NCBI GenBank assembly: GCA_946480825.1
Contig: CAMLLG010000004.1
Coordinates: forward strand, 1 to 64,000
DNA from: an uncultured Lysobacteraceae bacterium
Lineage (GTDB): Bacteria; Pseudomonadota; Gammaproteobacteria; Xanthomonadales; Xanthomonadaceae
Direction of reading: 5' to 3'
DNA length: 64,000 bases
Shown: positions 55,837-64,000 of the stretch, piece by piece
Layout of the letters: each line of letters begins with the position of its first letter
How positions within the stretch are numbered: the first letter of the stretch is position 1
The notes under the pieces: model-generated
What the model was told of the DNA's origin: nothing
The model's database searches: none
What the model saw: only the letters and a program-made list of their open reading frames with translations
Position numbers and translations under genes: made by a program

Positions 55837-56075
55837 GCGGAAGGCCTCTGTCGGTCGGGGGCAGGCGGAACCGGGTCGTGACCGCCCGGGCACAGCGGGT
55901 GACAGCGGGCCAGGCGGCGGGCGGTCAGCCAACCGCCGCGGACCGCACCGAACCGCTGGATCGCTTCCATCGAATACTCCGAACAGGTCGGGACGAAACG
56001 GCAACGTTGGCCCAGCAGGGGACTCACCCAGCGTTTGTAGAAGCGGAGTGCGGCGATCAGCAGGCGGTCGATCAA
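55833..56075 (-). CDS. yidD: Membrane protein insertion efficiency factor YidD
   Basis: An 80-residue member of the YidD (UPF0161, haemolysin-like) family, which helps insertion of membrane proteins with YidC. The family core is intact: '[38 protein letters not shown]', read from residue ~4, and '[18 protein letters not shown]' at the end. The probable start is a TTG at 56075, since this gives the normal length; upstream residues do not match the family. Here the gene overlaps pyrC, away from the rpmH-rnpA-yidC cluster where yidD usually sits. Confidence 0.9.
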   Translation of the reverse strand: MIDRLLIAALRFYKRWVSPLLGQRCRFVPTCSEYSMEAIQRFGAVRGGWLTARRLARCHPLCPGGHDPVPPAPDRQRPSA

Positions 56076-56200
56076 GGCAGGGGTCCTGCGGGGAGTTGCG
56101 GCATGCGGGACTCGCTGGAATGCGAGGTTGCCGCTGCAGTCTTGGCAGGGTATAACAGCCCGCTTTCCCGCCTCAAGGGAAGATACGAGGATTCTCGGAC

Positions 56201-57268
56201 GTGGCATCAAAGAAACCCGCAAAGAAGGTCGCGAAGCCGGCCGCCAAACAACCCGCGAAAGCGGCCGCCAAGAAGCCCGCGACCAAGAGCGCGGCCAAGC
56301 CGGCCGCCAAGCCTGCCGCGAAACCGGTCCCCAAGCCCGCCGCCGCCAAGCCCGTGGCCAAAAAGGCGGTTGCGAAGCCGGCCGCCAAGCCGGTGGCCAA
56401 GAAGCCCGTGGCCAAGCCGGCCGCGAACAAATCCGCCGTGAAGCCTGCCGCCAAGCCGGCGCCCGCCGCCAAGCCGGCCCCGAAGGCCGATATCAAGCCG
56501 GCACCGGTCAAGGCCCCGGCCGCGAAGGCGCCCGCGCCCAAGCCGCCCGCCAAGGTCGAGCCCAAGGCCGCCGCCAAGCCGGCGCCTGCGCCCAGCCCGG
56601 CCCCGACGCCCAATCCGACTCCGGCGCCGCCGCCGGGTCCGCAGCCGACGCCCAAACCGCCGAAGTCGTCCAAGCCTGCGGTGCCGGGCCCGCTGCCCAA
56701 TCCGAACGATGCCCCGAAGGCCGCCGCCAAGCCGATCGCGGTCGCGCCGCGCCCGGCCGCCGGCAAGGTCGCGGTCGCGGTCGCCTCCCGTCCGTCCGCG
56801 CCGGCGCCGAAGACCCAGGTGAAGGTCGTGCCCTACAAGACCGATGAAGCCACCGGCCGTCCGATCCTGCCCGCCGGCTACAGGCCCGCGGTGGACGAGG
56901 AATACATGAGCCCGCTGCAGCTCGAGTATTTCCGCCAGCGCCTGCTGCAGTGGCGCGCGGACCTGATCGAAGAGTCCAAGCAGACCATCGAGAATCTCAA
57001 GGACGAAGTGCGCGATGTCGGCGACGATGCCGAACGCGCCACTCGCGAAACCGAGAACTCGCTGGAACTGCGCACCCGCGACCGCTACCGCAAGCTCATC
57101 GGCAAGATCGACAGCACGCTCAAGCGTCTGGATGCCGGCGAGTACGGCTACAGCGTCGATTCCGGCGAAGAGATCGGCCTGCATCGTCTCGAAGCCCGCC
57201 TCACCGCGGAGCGCACGATCGACGAACAGGAGCGCTGGGAACATCTGCAGAAGCAGCAGGGCGATTGA
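56201..57268 (+). CDS. DksA-like protein with long Ala-Lys-Pro tail and no zinc cysteines
   Basis: This 355-residue protein has a C-terminal DksA/TraR fold (residues ~230-355). A coiled coil surrounds the tip 'DDAERATRE', which keeps acidic residues used at the RNA polymerase secondary channel. '[33 protein letters not shown]' aligns with the DksA zinc finger, but all four Cys are replaced (Ser, Ser, Thr, Glu). The first ~210 residues are a repetitive basic tail of 'PAAKPxAKKP'-type units ending in a Pro-rich linker. GTG start with GAGG 10 bases upstream. Predicted role: ppGpp-linked transcription control with possible nucleic-acid binding by the tail. A terminator follows. Confidence 0.85.
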   Translation: MASKKPAKKVAKPAAKQPAKAAAKKPATKSAAKPAAKPAAKPVPKPAAAKPVAKKAVAKPAAKPVAKKPVAKPAANKSAVKPAAKPAPAAKPAPKADIKPAPVKAPAAKAPAPKPPAKVEPKAAAKPAPAPSPAPTPNPTPAPPPGPQPTPKPPKSSKPAVPGPLPNPNDAPKAAAKPIAVAPRPAAGKVAVAVASRPSAPAPKTQVKVVPYKTDEATGRPILPAGYRPAVDEEYMSPLQLEYFRQRLLQWRADLIEESKQTIENLKDEVRDVGDDAERATRETENSLELRTRDRYRKLIGKIDSTLKRLDAGEYGYSVDSGEEIGLHRLEARLTAERTIDEQERWEHLQKQQGD

Positions 57269-57296
57269 GCCCGGCCGTCGTTGCGGACCGCCAACG

Positions 57297-57325
57297 AAAA
57301 GCCCCGCTCCGGCGGGGCTTTTTCG
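57297..57325 (+). terminator. Rho-independent terminator of the dksA-like gene
   Basis: Stem 'aaaagccccgc'/'gcggggcttttt' with loop 'tccg' and a T-run lies 29 bases after the stop codon. It may also terminate the convergent CDGSH gene. Confidence 0.85.
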
Positions 57326-57336
57326 TGCGGCCGGGC

Positions 57337-57978
57337 TCAGGCGCCTTCGGCTTCGAATCCTGCCTTGCGGTGCGAACCATCGCAGTACGGCTTGTTCGCG
57401 GAGTGCCCGCAGCGGCACAGCCAGGTCTGGGTGCAGCGGTCGACGGTATGGCCGGTGCCGGTGACGACTTCCAGATTGCCGGTGACCTTCAGCGGGCCGT
57501 CCTTCTGCGGTTCGATCGCCAGCGCGCCGTCGCGCGCCGCGAGGGGCTCCGATGCCTTCGATGCGCGTTCGCCGCTTGCGGCGAAGCCGCCTTCGACATG
57601 GCTGTTGTCGCAGTACGGCTTGTGTTTCGACAGGCCGCAGCGGCACAGCGTCGCGCGGTAGCCGATGGCCTCGCCGGCGACGGTCAGCGGCGCGTTGAAC
57701 GCGAGCGGCCCGTTCTCGCGGAGGCGCACGGTGTTGACTACCGGCGCGGGTTCTCCGGCCGCGCCGTCGAGGCGCTCGTACTGGATCGCGCCCGACGGAC
57801 ATTGCCGCGCCGTCAGCGCGACTTCCTCGGCGGAGACCGCGTCCGGGTGGATCCATTCGCCGTCCACGTTCGGCACGAAGACGTCCGGATGCCCGAGCAC
57901 GCAGTTGCGTGCGTGGATGCAGCGTTGCCCGTCGAAGTGGATGACGACGTCCCTGCCGCGTACGGTTTCTTTGCCCAT
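57337..57978 (-). CDS. Iron-sulfur protein with ferredoxin-like and two CDGSH domains
   Basis: A 213-residue protein with an N-terminal Fer4_19-type segment (residues ~1-70; 'CIHARNC' and 'CPSGAI'). A beta-rich MitoNEET-like region is followed by two CDGSH 2Fe-2S sites. Site 1 is 'CRCGLSKHKPYCDNSH' near residue 110 and site 2 is 'CRCGHSANKPYCDGSH' near 188. Each has the 3-Cys-1-His ligand set. Such tandem-CDGSH proteins are implicated in iron or redox handling, but no specific reaction is known. It stands alone, convergent with the dksA-like gene. Confidence 0.92.
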   Translation of the reverse strand: MGKETVRGRDVVIHFDGQRCIHARNCVLGHPDVFVPNVDGEWIHPDAVSAEEVALTARQCPSGAIQYERLDGAAGEPAPVVNTVRLRENGPLAFNAPLTVAGEAIGYRATLCRCGLSKHKPYCDNSHVEGGFAASGERASKASEPLAARDGALAIEPQKDGPLKVTGNLEVVTGTGHTVDRCTQTWLCRCGHSANKPYCDGSHRKAGFEAEGA

Positions 57979-58082
57979 GACCCGCTCCCGTGTGTGCCCG
58001 CCGAACCGGGCACATCGAGTCTACGCCGATGGCCGCGTCGTTCGTCGCCTCGGCTCGTCTGCCGAGCGGTCGAAAAAACCGG

Positions 58083-59384
58083 TCAGTGCAGCTCCCGCAG
58101 ATCCAGGCGCCGCACCGTCGGCGACTTCAGCGCCGTGAACGCGACCACGCCGAGGGTGACGCAGCCGCCGAGGACGACGGCATGCGCGAGGCCGAGCAGC
58201 CGCGCCATCGAGCCGGCGTAGAACGCGCCGAGTTCGTTCGACGAACTGATGAAGATGCTGTTGATCGACGACACCCGGCCGCGCATGTGATCGGGCGTGG
58301 CCAACTGCAGAATCGTCGAGCGCAGCACCACCGAGATGCCGTCGAAAGCGCCGGACAGGAACATGAAGGTCACCGACAGCCACAGGGTTTCGGACAGGCC
58401 GAAACCGATGATGCACGCGCCGAATCCGGCCACCGAGCCCAGCAGGAAACGTCCCGCGTGGCGCTGGATCGGTCGGCGGGCCAGCCACAGGCCGACCAGC
58501 ACCGCGCCGACCGCCGGCGCGCTGCGCAGCAGACCCAGCGCTTCCGGCCCCGCGTGCAGCACGTCCTTGATGAAGGCCGGGGCCAGCGACACCGCGCCGC
58601 CGAACAGCACCGCGAACATGTCCAGCGCCATCGCGCCCAGCATCACCGGCGTGCGCAGCACGAAGCGCAGGCCTTCGCCGATGCTGGCGAAGATCGGTTG
58701 GCGCTCGTGCGACAACGGTGGTTCGGTCGTACGCAGAACCACGAGCGCGAGCGCGGCGCCGAGCGCGCAGATCACCCCGAGCGCATAAGCAGGCCCGGCG
58801 GGCACCGTCGCGCCCTCGGAAAAACCGCCGAGACGCGCGACGAGGCCGATCACGCCGCCGCCGATCGCCGGGCCCAGCACCAGCGCGGACTGGAACACCA
58901 CGCTGCCGATGCCGGAAGCGCGGGTGAACTGCTCGCGAGGCAGGATGCACGCGAACAGCGTGTTGTGGACCGGCCCGAGGAACGAACGCACGCCGCCGGT
59001 GAACATGATCGCGGCGTACATCAGCCAGAGGCGTGCGCCCGTTTCGTCGGGCGCGGCGAACACCCAGCCCATCGCCGCGGCGATCAGGATCAGCGGCGTC
59101 AGCGCCAATCCGAGGCAGGCGACGATACCGAGCCTGCGCTTGGGCAGATGATCGACAAGATAGCCCGCGAACGGCGCCACGCAGAAGAACGGAATCACTT
59201 CGGCGAGCCCGATCAAACCGAGCTTCCACGGGTCGCCGGTCAGTTCGTAGACGTGCCAGCCCGCGGCCACCGCCACGATCTGATACGACAGGATCGTCAG
59301 CAGCCGATAGGCCATCAGCGCGACGAAGCTGCGGTTGCGCAGCGGCGGTGCCGGCGCGGCGGCGAGGGTGTCGGGCGCGCTCAC
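58083..59384 (-). CDS. Major facilitator superfamily transporter (EntS/MFS_3-like)
   Basis: A 433-residue integral membrane protein with about 12 hydrophobic segments and the MFS loop 'GYLVDHLPKRRLGI' between segments 2 and 3. Overall it resembles drug/siderophore exporters of the MFS_3 (EntS) type. Other features are 'FLGPVHNTLFACILPREQFTRASG' and 'LRSTILQLATPDHMRGRVSSINSIFI', the latter a common motif in this group. The GTG start overlaps the sufE stop by four bases (GTGA), so the genes are translationally coupled. The substrate is unknown. Confidence 0.9.
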   Translation of the reverse strand: MSAPDTLAAAPAPPLRNRSFVALMAYRLLTILSYQIVAVAAGWHVYELTGDPWKLGLIGLAEVIPFFCVAPFAGYLVDHLPKRRLGIVACLGLALTPLILIAAAMGWVFAAPDETGARLWLMYAAIMFTGGVRSFLGPVHNTLFACILPREQFTRASGIGSVVFQSALVLGPAIGGGVIGLVARLGGFSEGATVPAGPAYALGVICALGAALALVVLRTTEPPLSHERQPIFASIGEGLRFVLRTPVMLGAMALDMFAVLFGGAVSLAPAFIKDVLHAGPEALGLLRSAPAVGAVLVGLWLARRPIQRHAGRFLLGSVAGFGACIIGFGLSETLWLSVTFMFLSGAFDGISVVLRSTILQLATPDHMRGRVSSINSIFISSSNELGAFYAGSMARLLGLAHAVVLGGCVTLGVVAFTALKSPTVRRLDLRELH

Positions 59385-59827
59385 GCCTGCGCGGCGCCGC
59401 TCGCGTTCTGCGCGGTGGCGCGGATGAAGGCCAGCAATGCGGCCAGGCCGTTGTTGCGCGTGGGCGAAAGATGCTTGGCCAGGCCGATGTCGGCGATGTA
59501 GCGGGTTTCGGTGGCGAGGATCTCGTCGGCGCTGCGCCCGGCGTACACGCGCAGCGCGAGATAGATCAGCCCGGAGACGATGGCCGAATCGCTGGCGGCG
59601 GCGAAGTCGAGCCGCTCGGCATCGCCCGAGGCCACGATCCAGACCATCGATTGGCAGCCGAGCAGGCGGTGCTCTTCGGTCTTCAGCGCATCGTCCATCG
59701 GCGGCAATTTGCGGCCGAGATCGATCAGATACTGGTAGCGCTCGGACCAGTCGCCGAAGAACGCGAATTCATCGCGGATCGCATCCTGGGCGGCGGCGGC
59801 GGTGGGTTCGAGCGGGAAGCTGGACAT
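59381..59827 (-). CDS. sufE: Cysteine desulfuration protein SufE
   Basis: A 148-residue sulfur-transfer protein that accepts persulfide from a cysteine desulfurase in Fe-S cluster assembly. The acceptor Cys is in 'HRLLGCQSMVWI' near residue 58. 'DFAAASDSAIVSGLIYLALRVYAG' and 'LSPTRNNGLAALLAFIRA' are family segments. The ATG at 59827 gives the right length; longer frames are not supported. Coupled to the downstream MFS transporter gene. Confidence 0.93.
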   Translation of the reverse strand: MSSFPLEPTAAAAQDAIRDEFAFFGDWSERYQYLIDLGRKLPPMDDALKTEEHRLLGCQSMVWIVASGDAERLDFAAASDSAIVSGLIYLALRVYAGRSADEILATETRYIADIGLAKHLSPTRNNGLAALLAFIRATAQNASGAAQA

Positions 59828-59986
59828 CTGTGGTTTCTTCGATATGGGCGGTCTTGTATGGGCGCATGCCCTCGCTGCCGTCCATGGCGCAACATCGCAG
59901 GCTTGCGGAACGCCCGGCCCGACCATCCGTGGCCGGGCGTTCGGAGGCGCAGCCGATGCCGAGAGGGCATCGGCTAGACGCGCTTC

Positions 59987-61387
59987 CTAGACGCGCTTCC
60001 TCACCCAGCGCACACCCTGCGGCGTATCTTCCAGCAGGATGCCTTCGTCGGCGAGCTGTTTGCGGATGGCGTCGGCGCGGCCGAAGTCGCGCGCCTGCTT
60101 CGCCGCATTGCGTTCGTCCACCAGCGACTGGATGCGGCCATCGTCGTCGTCCGACACGCCGCGCGCGAACCAGCTCGCGGATGCCTGCTGCAACAGCCCC
60201 AGCGCGATGCCCGCGCCGAGCAGCTCGGACTTCAGTCGCGCGCGCTCTTCGTGGTTGTCGCTTCGCCGCGCTTCGCCGGCGATGCGCGACAGCTCGGCCA
60301 GCGCCTGCGGCGTGTTCACGTCGTCCAGCAGCGCCGCCTCGACGCTGGCGGGGATCCGCGGCAACGCGTCGATGTCGGCCAGATCGCGCAGCGTGCCGTA
60401 CAGCCGGTCGAGGGTGCGCACGGATTGGTCGATCAGCGCGTCCGACCACTCCAGCGGCTGACGGTAATGCGCCGACAGCAGCGCGTAGCGCAGCGCTTCC
60501 GGCGGATGCTCGGCGAGTTCCTCGCGCACCAGGCGCAGGCGGCCTTCGGATTTCGACATCTTGCCGCCGTTGAGCGTGAGCATGCCGTTGTGCACCCACC
60601 AGCGCGAGAACAGCCGATGGCTGCCGTCGGCGTGCTTGTGGCTGCACTCGCTCTGCGCGACTTCGTTTTCGTGATGCGGGAACTGCAGATCGCCGCCGCC
60701 GGCGTGGATGTCGATGGTCTCGCCGAGATGGGTTTCGGCCATCGCCGAGCATTCGATATGCCAGCCGGGACGGCCCACGCCCCACGGCGACTCCCAGCCC
60801 GGCAGATCGTCGGTGGACGGTTTCCACAGCACGAAATCGCCCGGATTGCGCTTGTACGGCGCCACTTCCACGCGCGCGCCGGCCAGCATCTCGTCGGGAT
60901 CGCGACCGGACAGCTTGCCGTAGCCGGAGAAGGTGTCGACCGCGAACAGCACGTGGCCTTTGGCCGCGTAGGCATGGCCCTGGTCGATGAGGCGCTGGAT
61001 CATCGCGATCATCTGCGGAATATGCGCGGTCGCGGCCGGTTCGATGTCCGGCGCGAAATCGCCGGAAACGCCCAGCGCGGCCATGTCTTCGCGATACGCG
61101 GCGGCGTACTTGTCGGTGATCGTCGAGATCGGCACGCCCAGCGCCTTGGCCGCGGCGTTGATCTTGTCGTCGACGTCGGTGATGTTGCGCGCATAGCGCA
61201 GCTTGCCGTAGCGGCGCCGCAGCAGTGCGGCCAGCACGCCGAAGACCACCGGCCCGCGCGCATTGCCCATGTGCACATAGTTGTAGACGGTCGGCCCGCA
61301 GACATACATCGTCGGTCCGGCGACGGCATCGAGGGGTTCGAAGGCCTCGATCCTGCGGGTGAGGCTGTTGTAGAGATGAAGGTCCAT
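59987..61387 (-). CDS. cysS: Cysteinyl-tRNA synthetase
   Basis: A 466-residue class I aminoacyl-tRNA synthetase of normal length. The zinc Cys is in '[18 protein letters not shown]' near residue 29, where 'HMGN' is the HIGH motif. Other zinc ligands are in '[10 protein letters not shown]' and '[12 protein letters not shown]'. '[10 protein letters not shown]' near residue 268 is the KMSKS loop. The stop is followed by a tandem duplication of 'gaagcgcgtctag', a small local repeat. It is divergent from the small exported protein gene at 61491. Confidence 0.97.
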   Translation of the reverse strand: MDLHLYNSLTRRIEAFEPLDAVAGPTMYVCGPTVYNYVHMGNARGPVVFGVLAALLRRRYGKLRYARNITDVDDKINAAAKALGVPISTITDKYAAAYREDMAALGVSGDFAPDIEPAATAHIPQMIAMIQRLIDQGHAYAAKGHVLFAVDTFSGYGKLSGRDPDEMLAGARVEVAPYKRNPGDFVLWKPSTDDLPGWESPWGVGRPGWHIECSAMAETHLGETIDIHAGGGDLQFPHHENEVAQSECSHKHADGSHRLFSRWWVHNGMLTLNGGKMSKSEGRLRLVREELAEHPPEALRYALLSAHYRQPLEWSDALIDQSVRTLDRLYGTLRDLADIDALPRIPASVEAALLDDVNTPQALAELSRIAGEARRSDNHEERARLKSELLGAGIALGLLQQASASWFARGVSDDDDGRIQSLVDERNAAKQARDFGRADAIRKQLADEGILLEDTPQGVRWVRKRV

Positions 61388-61490
61388 GTTTCATCGAGAT
61401 GGGGGAATGACCCGATTCTAGCCGTCCCGTCATCCTTACGACAGCGTGGGTTCAGCCAGCTTTCGCGGGGGGCACCTACACTGGCCGGCC

Positions 61491-61901
61491 ATGCCCGTAT
61501 CCGTCCCTTTCCCTCGTCGTGTCTTCTGCCTGCTGCTCGCGGTGGCCGCGCCATTGGCGACCATGCGCGATGCGCAGGCCCAGAGCGCTTCGGGGCAGAC
61601 GCCCAATGTCCGCACCGAGTACGCGCAGGTGCTGCGGGTGGAACCGGTGTACCAGACCCTGCGCGCCCAGGCGGTGGAGCAGCGTTGCGATCATCCGGCG
61701 GAAGCCACGGGGATGGCGCCGACCAACCGCGATTGCCGTCCGGTTCGGGTGGAACGCCAGTTCCAGCGTCCCGTGGCCTACGACGTCGATTACATCCACC
61801 GCGGCGTGAAGTACCGCTCGCGGTTGCCGGTGGACCCCGGCAAGCGCCTGCGGGTGCGGATTTCGGTGACGCCGGATGTCCCGCCCGGCGAGAAGCGCTG
61901 A
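61491..61901 (+). CDS. Small exported protein, beta-rich
   Basis: A 136-residue protein starting MPVSVPFPRRVF, with a Sec signal peptide cut near 'AQAQS'. The mature part contains 'EYAQVLRVEPVYQTL', 'EQRCDHP', 'NRDCRPVRVERQFQRPVAYDVDYIHRG' and 'YRSRLPVDPGKRLRVRISVTP'. This pattern is found in small periplasmic proteins of unknown function that resemble glycine-zipper-associated domains, but without the zipper. Two conserved Cys may bond. It is divergent from cysS. No function is assigned. Confidence 0.75.
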   Translation: MPVSVPFPRRVFCLLLAVAAPLATMRDAQAQSASGQTPNVRTEYAQVLRVEPVYQTLRAQAVEQRCDHPAEATGMAPTNRDCRPVRVERQFQRPVAYDVDYIHRGVKYRSRLPVDPGKRLRVRISVTPDVPPGEKR

Positions 61902-62165
61902 GTCGCCTGCGCCTGAATTGCTTGCGCCCGCGATGCCCGCATGCGAGCATTTGCCCTCTATGACGACCGCGCAGCCTCTGTCGATGTCCAGCGCCCGGAT
62001 GGCTTCCGGCATGACTTCGCGCGCGCGCCGACCGGAACCCCACACGCCAGCTGGGTGATCCGGATCGAGGTCGTTTTCGTCACGACACAGACTCCAAGAT
62101 CAGGCCCGGCTCCCGCCGGGCCTTTTCTTTTTCCGCCTTTCCACTTCCCACCGTCGAGACCCGCC
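61902..62165. other. Leader region of argF' without a gene
   Basis: About 260 bases between the small exported protein gene and argF'. It has a strong intrinsic terminator near its end, and I saw no convincing leader peptide or ArgR box by eye. Confidence 0.5.
62103..62132 (+). terminator. Intrinsic terminator immediately upstream of argF'
   Basis: Stem 'ggcccggc'/'gccgggcc' with loop 'tccc' is followed by 'ttttcttttt'. It ends about 34 bases before the argF' start codon. It may end transcription from the upstream small gene, or serve as an attenuator for argF'. Confidence 0.75.
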
Positions 62166-63194
62166 ATGAAGCACTTCCTGAACACCCAGGACTGGAGCCG
62201 CGCCGAACTGGATGCCGTGCTGGCGCAAGCCAGGCACATGAAGCTCGACCAGAAAAACCGTCTGGGAGAACTGCTCAAGGGGCGGCCGCTCGAAGGCCGG
62301 TCCATCGCGCTGGTGTTCTTCAACCCGTCGATGCGCACCCGCACCAGTTTCGAGATCGGCGCGTTCCAGCTCGGCGGTCATGCCGTGGTGCTGTCCCCCG
62401 GCAAGGACGCATGGCCGATCGAGTTCGATCTGGGCACGGTCATGGACGGCGACACCGAAGAGCACATCGCGGAAGTCGCGCAGGTGCTCAGCCGGTACGT
62501 CGATCTGATCGGCGTGCGCGCGTTCCCGAAGTTCGTCGACTGGGCCAGCGACCGCGAAGACAAGGTGCTGAAGGGGTTCGCGAAGTACGCGACGGTGCCG
62601 GTGATCAACATGGAAACCATCACTCATCCCTGCCAGGAGCTGGCGCATGCCATGGCGCTGCAGGAGCGTTTCGGCACCACCGATCTGCGCGGCAAGAAAT
62701 ACGTGCTGACCTGGACCTACCACCCGAAGGCGCTGAACACCGCGGTCGCGAACTCGGCGCTCACCATCGCCACGCGCATGGGCATGGACGTGACCCTGTT
62801 GTGCCCGACGCCGGATTACATCCTCGATGAGCGCTACATGGGCTGGGCGGCGCAGAACGTGGCGGAAAACGGCGGTTCGTTGCAGGTCAGCCACGACATC
62901 GACAGCGCCTACGCCGGCGCCGACGTGGTCTATGCGAAAAGCTGGGGCGCGCTGCCGTTCTTCGGCAACTGGGAGCCCGAGAAACCCATCCGCGATCAGT
63001 ACAAACACTTCATCGTCGACGAGCGCAAGATGGCGCTCACCAACAACGGCGTGTTCTCGCATTGCCTGCCGCTGCGCCGCAACATCAAGGCCACCGACGC
63101 GGTGATGGATGCGCCGTACTGCATCGCCGTGAACGAAGCCGAAAACCGACTCCACGTGCAGAAGGCGGTGATGGCCGCGCTCGCGAACCAGTAA
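62166..63194 (+). CDS. argF': N-acetylornithine carbamoyltransferase
   Basis: A 342-residue transcarbamylase of the Xanthomonas AOTCase type, which carbamoylates N-acetyl-L-ornithine in arginine synthesis. The carbamoyl-phosphate motif is '[15 protein letters not shown]' near residue 48. '[18 protein letters not shown]' and '[19 protein letters not shown]' are the second-substrate region, distinct from ordinary OTCase. '[19 protein letters not shown]' near 297 contains the Cys-Leu-Pro loop and the position of the Lys reported as carboxylated in the Xanthomonas enzyme. argG follows. The pathway uses acetylated intermediates beyond acetylornithine. Confidence 0.94.
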   Translation: MKHFLNTQDWSRAELDAVLAQARHMKLDQKNRLGELLKGRPLEGRSIALVFFNPSMRTRTSFEIGAFQLGGHAVVLSPGKDAWPIEFDLGTVMDGDTEEHIAEVAQVLSRYVDLIGVRAFPKFVDWASDREDKVLKGFAKYATVPVINMETITHPCQELAHAMALQERFGTTDLRGKKYVLTWTYHPKALNTAVANSALTIATRMGMDVTLLCPTPDYILDERYMGWAAQNVAENGGSLQVSHDIDSAYAGADVVYAKSWGALPFFGNWEPEKPIRDQYKHFIVDERKMALTNNGVFSHCLPLRRNIKATDAVMDAPYCIAVNEAENRLHVQKAVMAALANQ

Positions 63195-63195
63195 T

Positions 63196-63300
63196 GCTTT
63201 TCTCCTTCCCCCGCTTGGCGGGGGAAGGCCGGGATGGGGGCATGTCTCCCACCCGAAGCCCCCACCCCAGCCCTCCCCCGCAAGCGGGGGAGGGAGTCAA
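63196..63300. repeat. Palindromic intergenic repeat between argF' and argG
   Basis: Two related inverted repeats, 'cttcccccgcttggcggggga' and 'tcccccgcaagcggggga' in flipped order, flank a 'gccgggatgggggc'/'gcccccaccccagc' pair. The whole segment can fold as a long hairpin. It resembles the repeats at 25989-26124 in composition and design. It may stabilise or separate the two arg messages. Confidence 0.7.
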
Positions 63301-63315
63301 TCGAGATCACACCCC

Positions 63316-64000
63316 ATGAGCCAGTCCAAAGACATCGTCCTCGCCTTTTCCGGCGGCCTCGACACCAGTTTCTGCGTGCCCTATCTGAAGGAACGCGGCT
63401 GGAACGTGCACACGGTGTTCGCCGATACCGGCGGCGTCGACGCCGAGGAGCGCGCCTACATCGAACAGCGCGCGCAGGAACTCGGCGTCGCCTCGCATCT
63501 CACCATCGACGGCGGTCCGGCGCTGTGGGACGGTTTCGTGAAGCCGTTCGTGTGGGCGGGCGAGGCCTACCAGGGCCAGTATCCGCTGCTGGTCTCCGAT
63601 CGCTATCTCATCGTCGATGCATCGCTGGCGCGCGCGCAGGCGCTGGGCACCAACGCGATCGCGCACGGCTGCACAGGCATGGGCAACGATCAGGTGCGTT
63701 TCGATCTCGCGGTCAAGGCCAGCGGCGATTACCGGATCGTCGCCCCGATCCGCGAGATCCAGAAGGAACACACGCAGACCCGCGCCTACGAACAGGCGTA
63801 TCTGGAAGAACGCGGTTTCGGCGTGCGCGCCAAGCAGAAGGCCTACACGATCAACGAAAACCTGCTGGGCCTGACCATGTCCGGCGGCGAGATCGACAAG
63901 TGGGAAGCCCCGGGCGAAGGCGCGCGCGGCTGGTGCGCACCGCGTGGCGAGTGGCCGGAGGCGCCGTTGCGCACGACGCTGCGCTTCGTGAACGGCGAAG
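63316..64000 (+). CDS. argG: Argininosuccinate synthase (5' part, runs off the window)
   Basis: The first 228 residues of ArgG, which condenses citrulline with aspartate. It starts [18 protein letters not shown], with the PP-loop 'AFSGGLDTS' for ATP binding. '[10 protein letters not shown]'-type strand ('[17 protein letters not shown]'), '[18 protein letters not shown]' and '[19 protein letters not shown]' match the family. The reading frame is open to the window edge. It follows argF', so the products act in sequence. Confidence 0.95.
   Translation, partial: MSQSKDIVLAFSGGLDTSFCVPYLKERGWNVHTVFADTGGVDAEERAYIEQRAQELGVASHLTIDGGPALWDGFVKPFVWAGEAYQGQYPLLVSDRYLIVDASLARAQALGTNAIAHGCTGMGNDQVRFDLAVKASGDYRIVAPIREIQKEHTQTRAYEQAYLEERGFGVRAKQKAYTINENLLGLTMSGGEIDKWEAPGEGARGWCAPRGEWPEAPLRTTLRFVNGE

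Noticed and set aside
55833..56222. A 129-residue version of yidD
   Set aside because: The extra N-terminal residues do not match the family, and they overlap the region upstream of the opposite dksA-like gene; the TTG at 56075 gives the usual length.
61476..62045. A 189-residue minus-strand frame over the small exported gene
   Set aside because: The plus-strand gene has a clear signal peptide and proper start; the antisense translation is low in complexity.

Overview
The window looks like a chromosomal segment of a high-GC gammaproteobacterium of the Lysobacteraceae/Xanthomonadaceae (Lysobacter/Luteimonas-like). The reasons are an N-acetylornithine carbamoyltransferase (argF') in front of argG, a FimX-type degenerate GGDEF/EAL protein, a dihydroorotase of the Q-V-H subtype, a DksA-like protein with a long Ala-Lys-Pro tail, and phaR flanked by two acetoacetyl-CoA reductases. 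This assignment is inference from gene content; no database search was possible.

Layout. 1-650: one small glycine-rich membrane protein gene. 989-12500: an accessory polymorphic-toxin locus. It holds a 2316-residue secreted SpvB/FG-GAP/RHS protein with a variable tip and a lipoprotein gene translationally coupled to it. A displaced 'orphan' RHS cassette follows, with a 1.45 kb near-identical core, an alpha/beta-hydrolase-like tip and a small membrane protein as likely immunity. A third, tipless remnant lies beyond that. Both displaced cassettes are preceded by the same ~165 bp element, fused in frame at a Trp codon of the RHS core. The tips and immunity genes are visibly AT-richer than the RHS cores. 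12600-28221: housekeeping genes (amidohydrolase, sugar dehydrogenase, TerB-like protein, tRNA-Ala, RNase D, a SUMF1-like lipoprotein, an M48 peptidase, a K+ channel, phbB-phaR-phbB, gluQ, htpX, fimX). 28469-43189: a second toxin system, a 4749-residue RHS protein with Ig-like, LysM, hydrophobic and WHH-nuclease regions, followed by a SUKH/SMI1-type immunity gene. 43226-64000: mainly housekeeping (epmB/efp divergent pair, a deaminase-like hydrolase, ubiG, gph, folE2, an exported cytochrome-like lipoprotein, a five-fold Cys-module protein, an M23 peptidase, pyrC, yidD, the dksA-like gene, a CDGSH protein, MFS/sufE, cysS, argF', argG truncated by the window end).

How the genes work together. The RHS proteins are likely contact-dependent or secreted toxins whose C-terminal tips are shielded by the small gene immediately 3' of each. 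The direct repeat between the complete rhs gene and the first orphan cassette would allow tip exchange by a single deletion of about 3.59 kb. EpmB, encoded divergently from EF-P, supplies the (R)-beta-lysine used for EF-P Lys34 modification. PhaR with the two PhbB-type reductases points to polyhydroxyalkanoate metabolism. argF' and argG are consecutive steps of arginine synthesis through acetylated intermediates. I saw no transposase gene, integrase, CRISPR array or rRNA.
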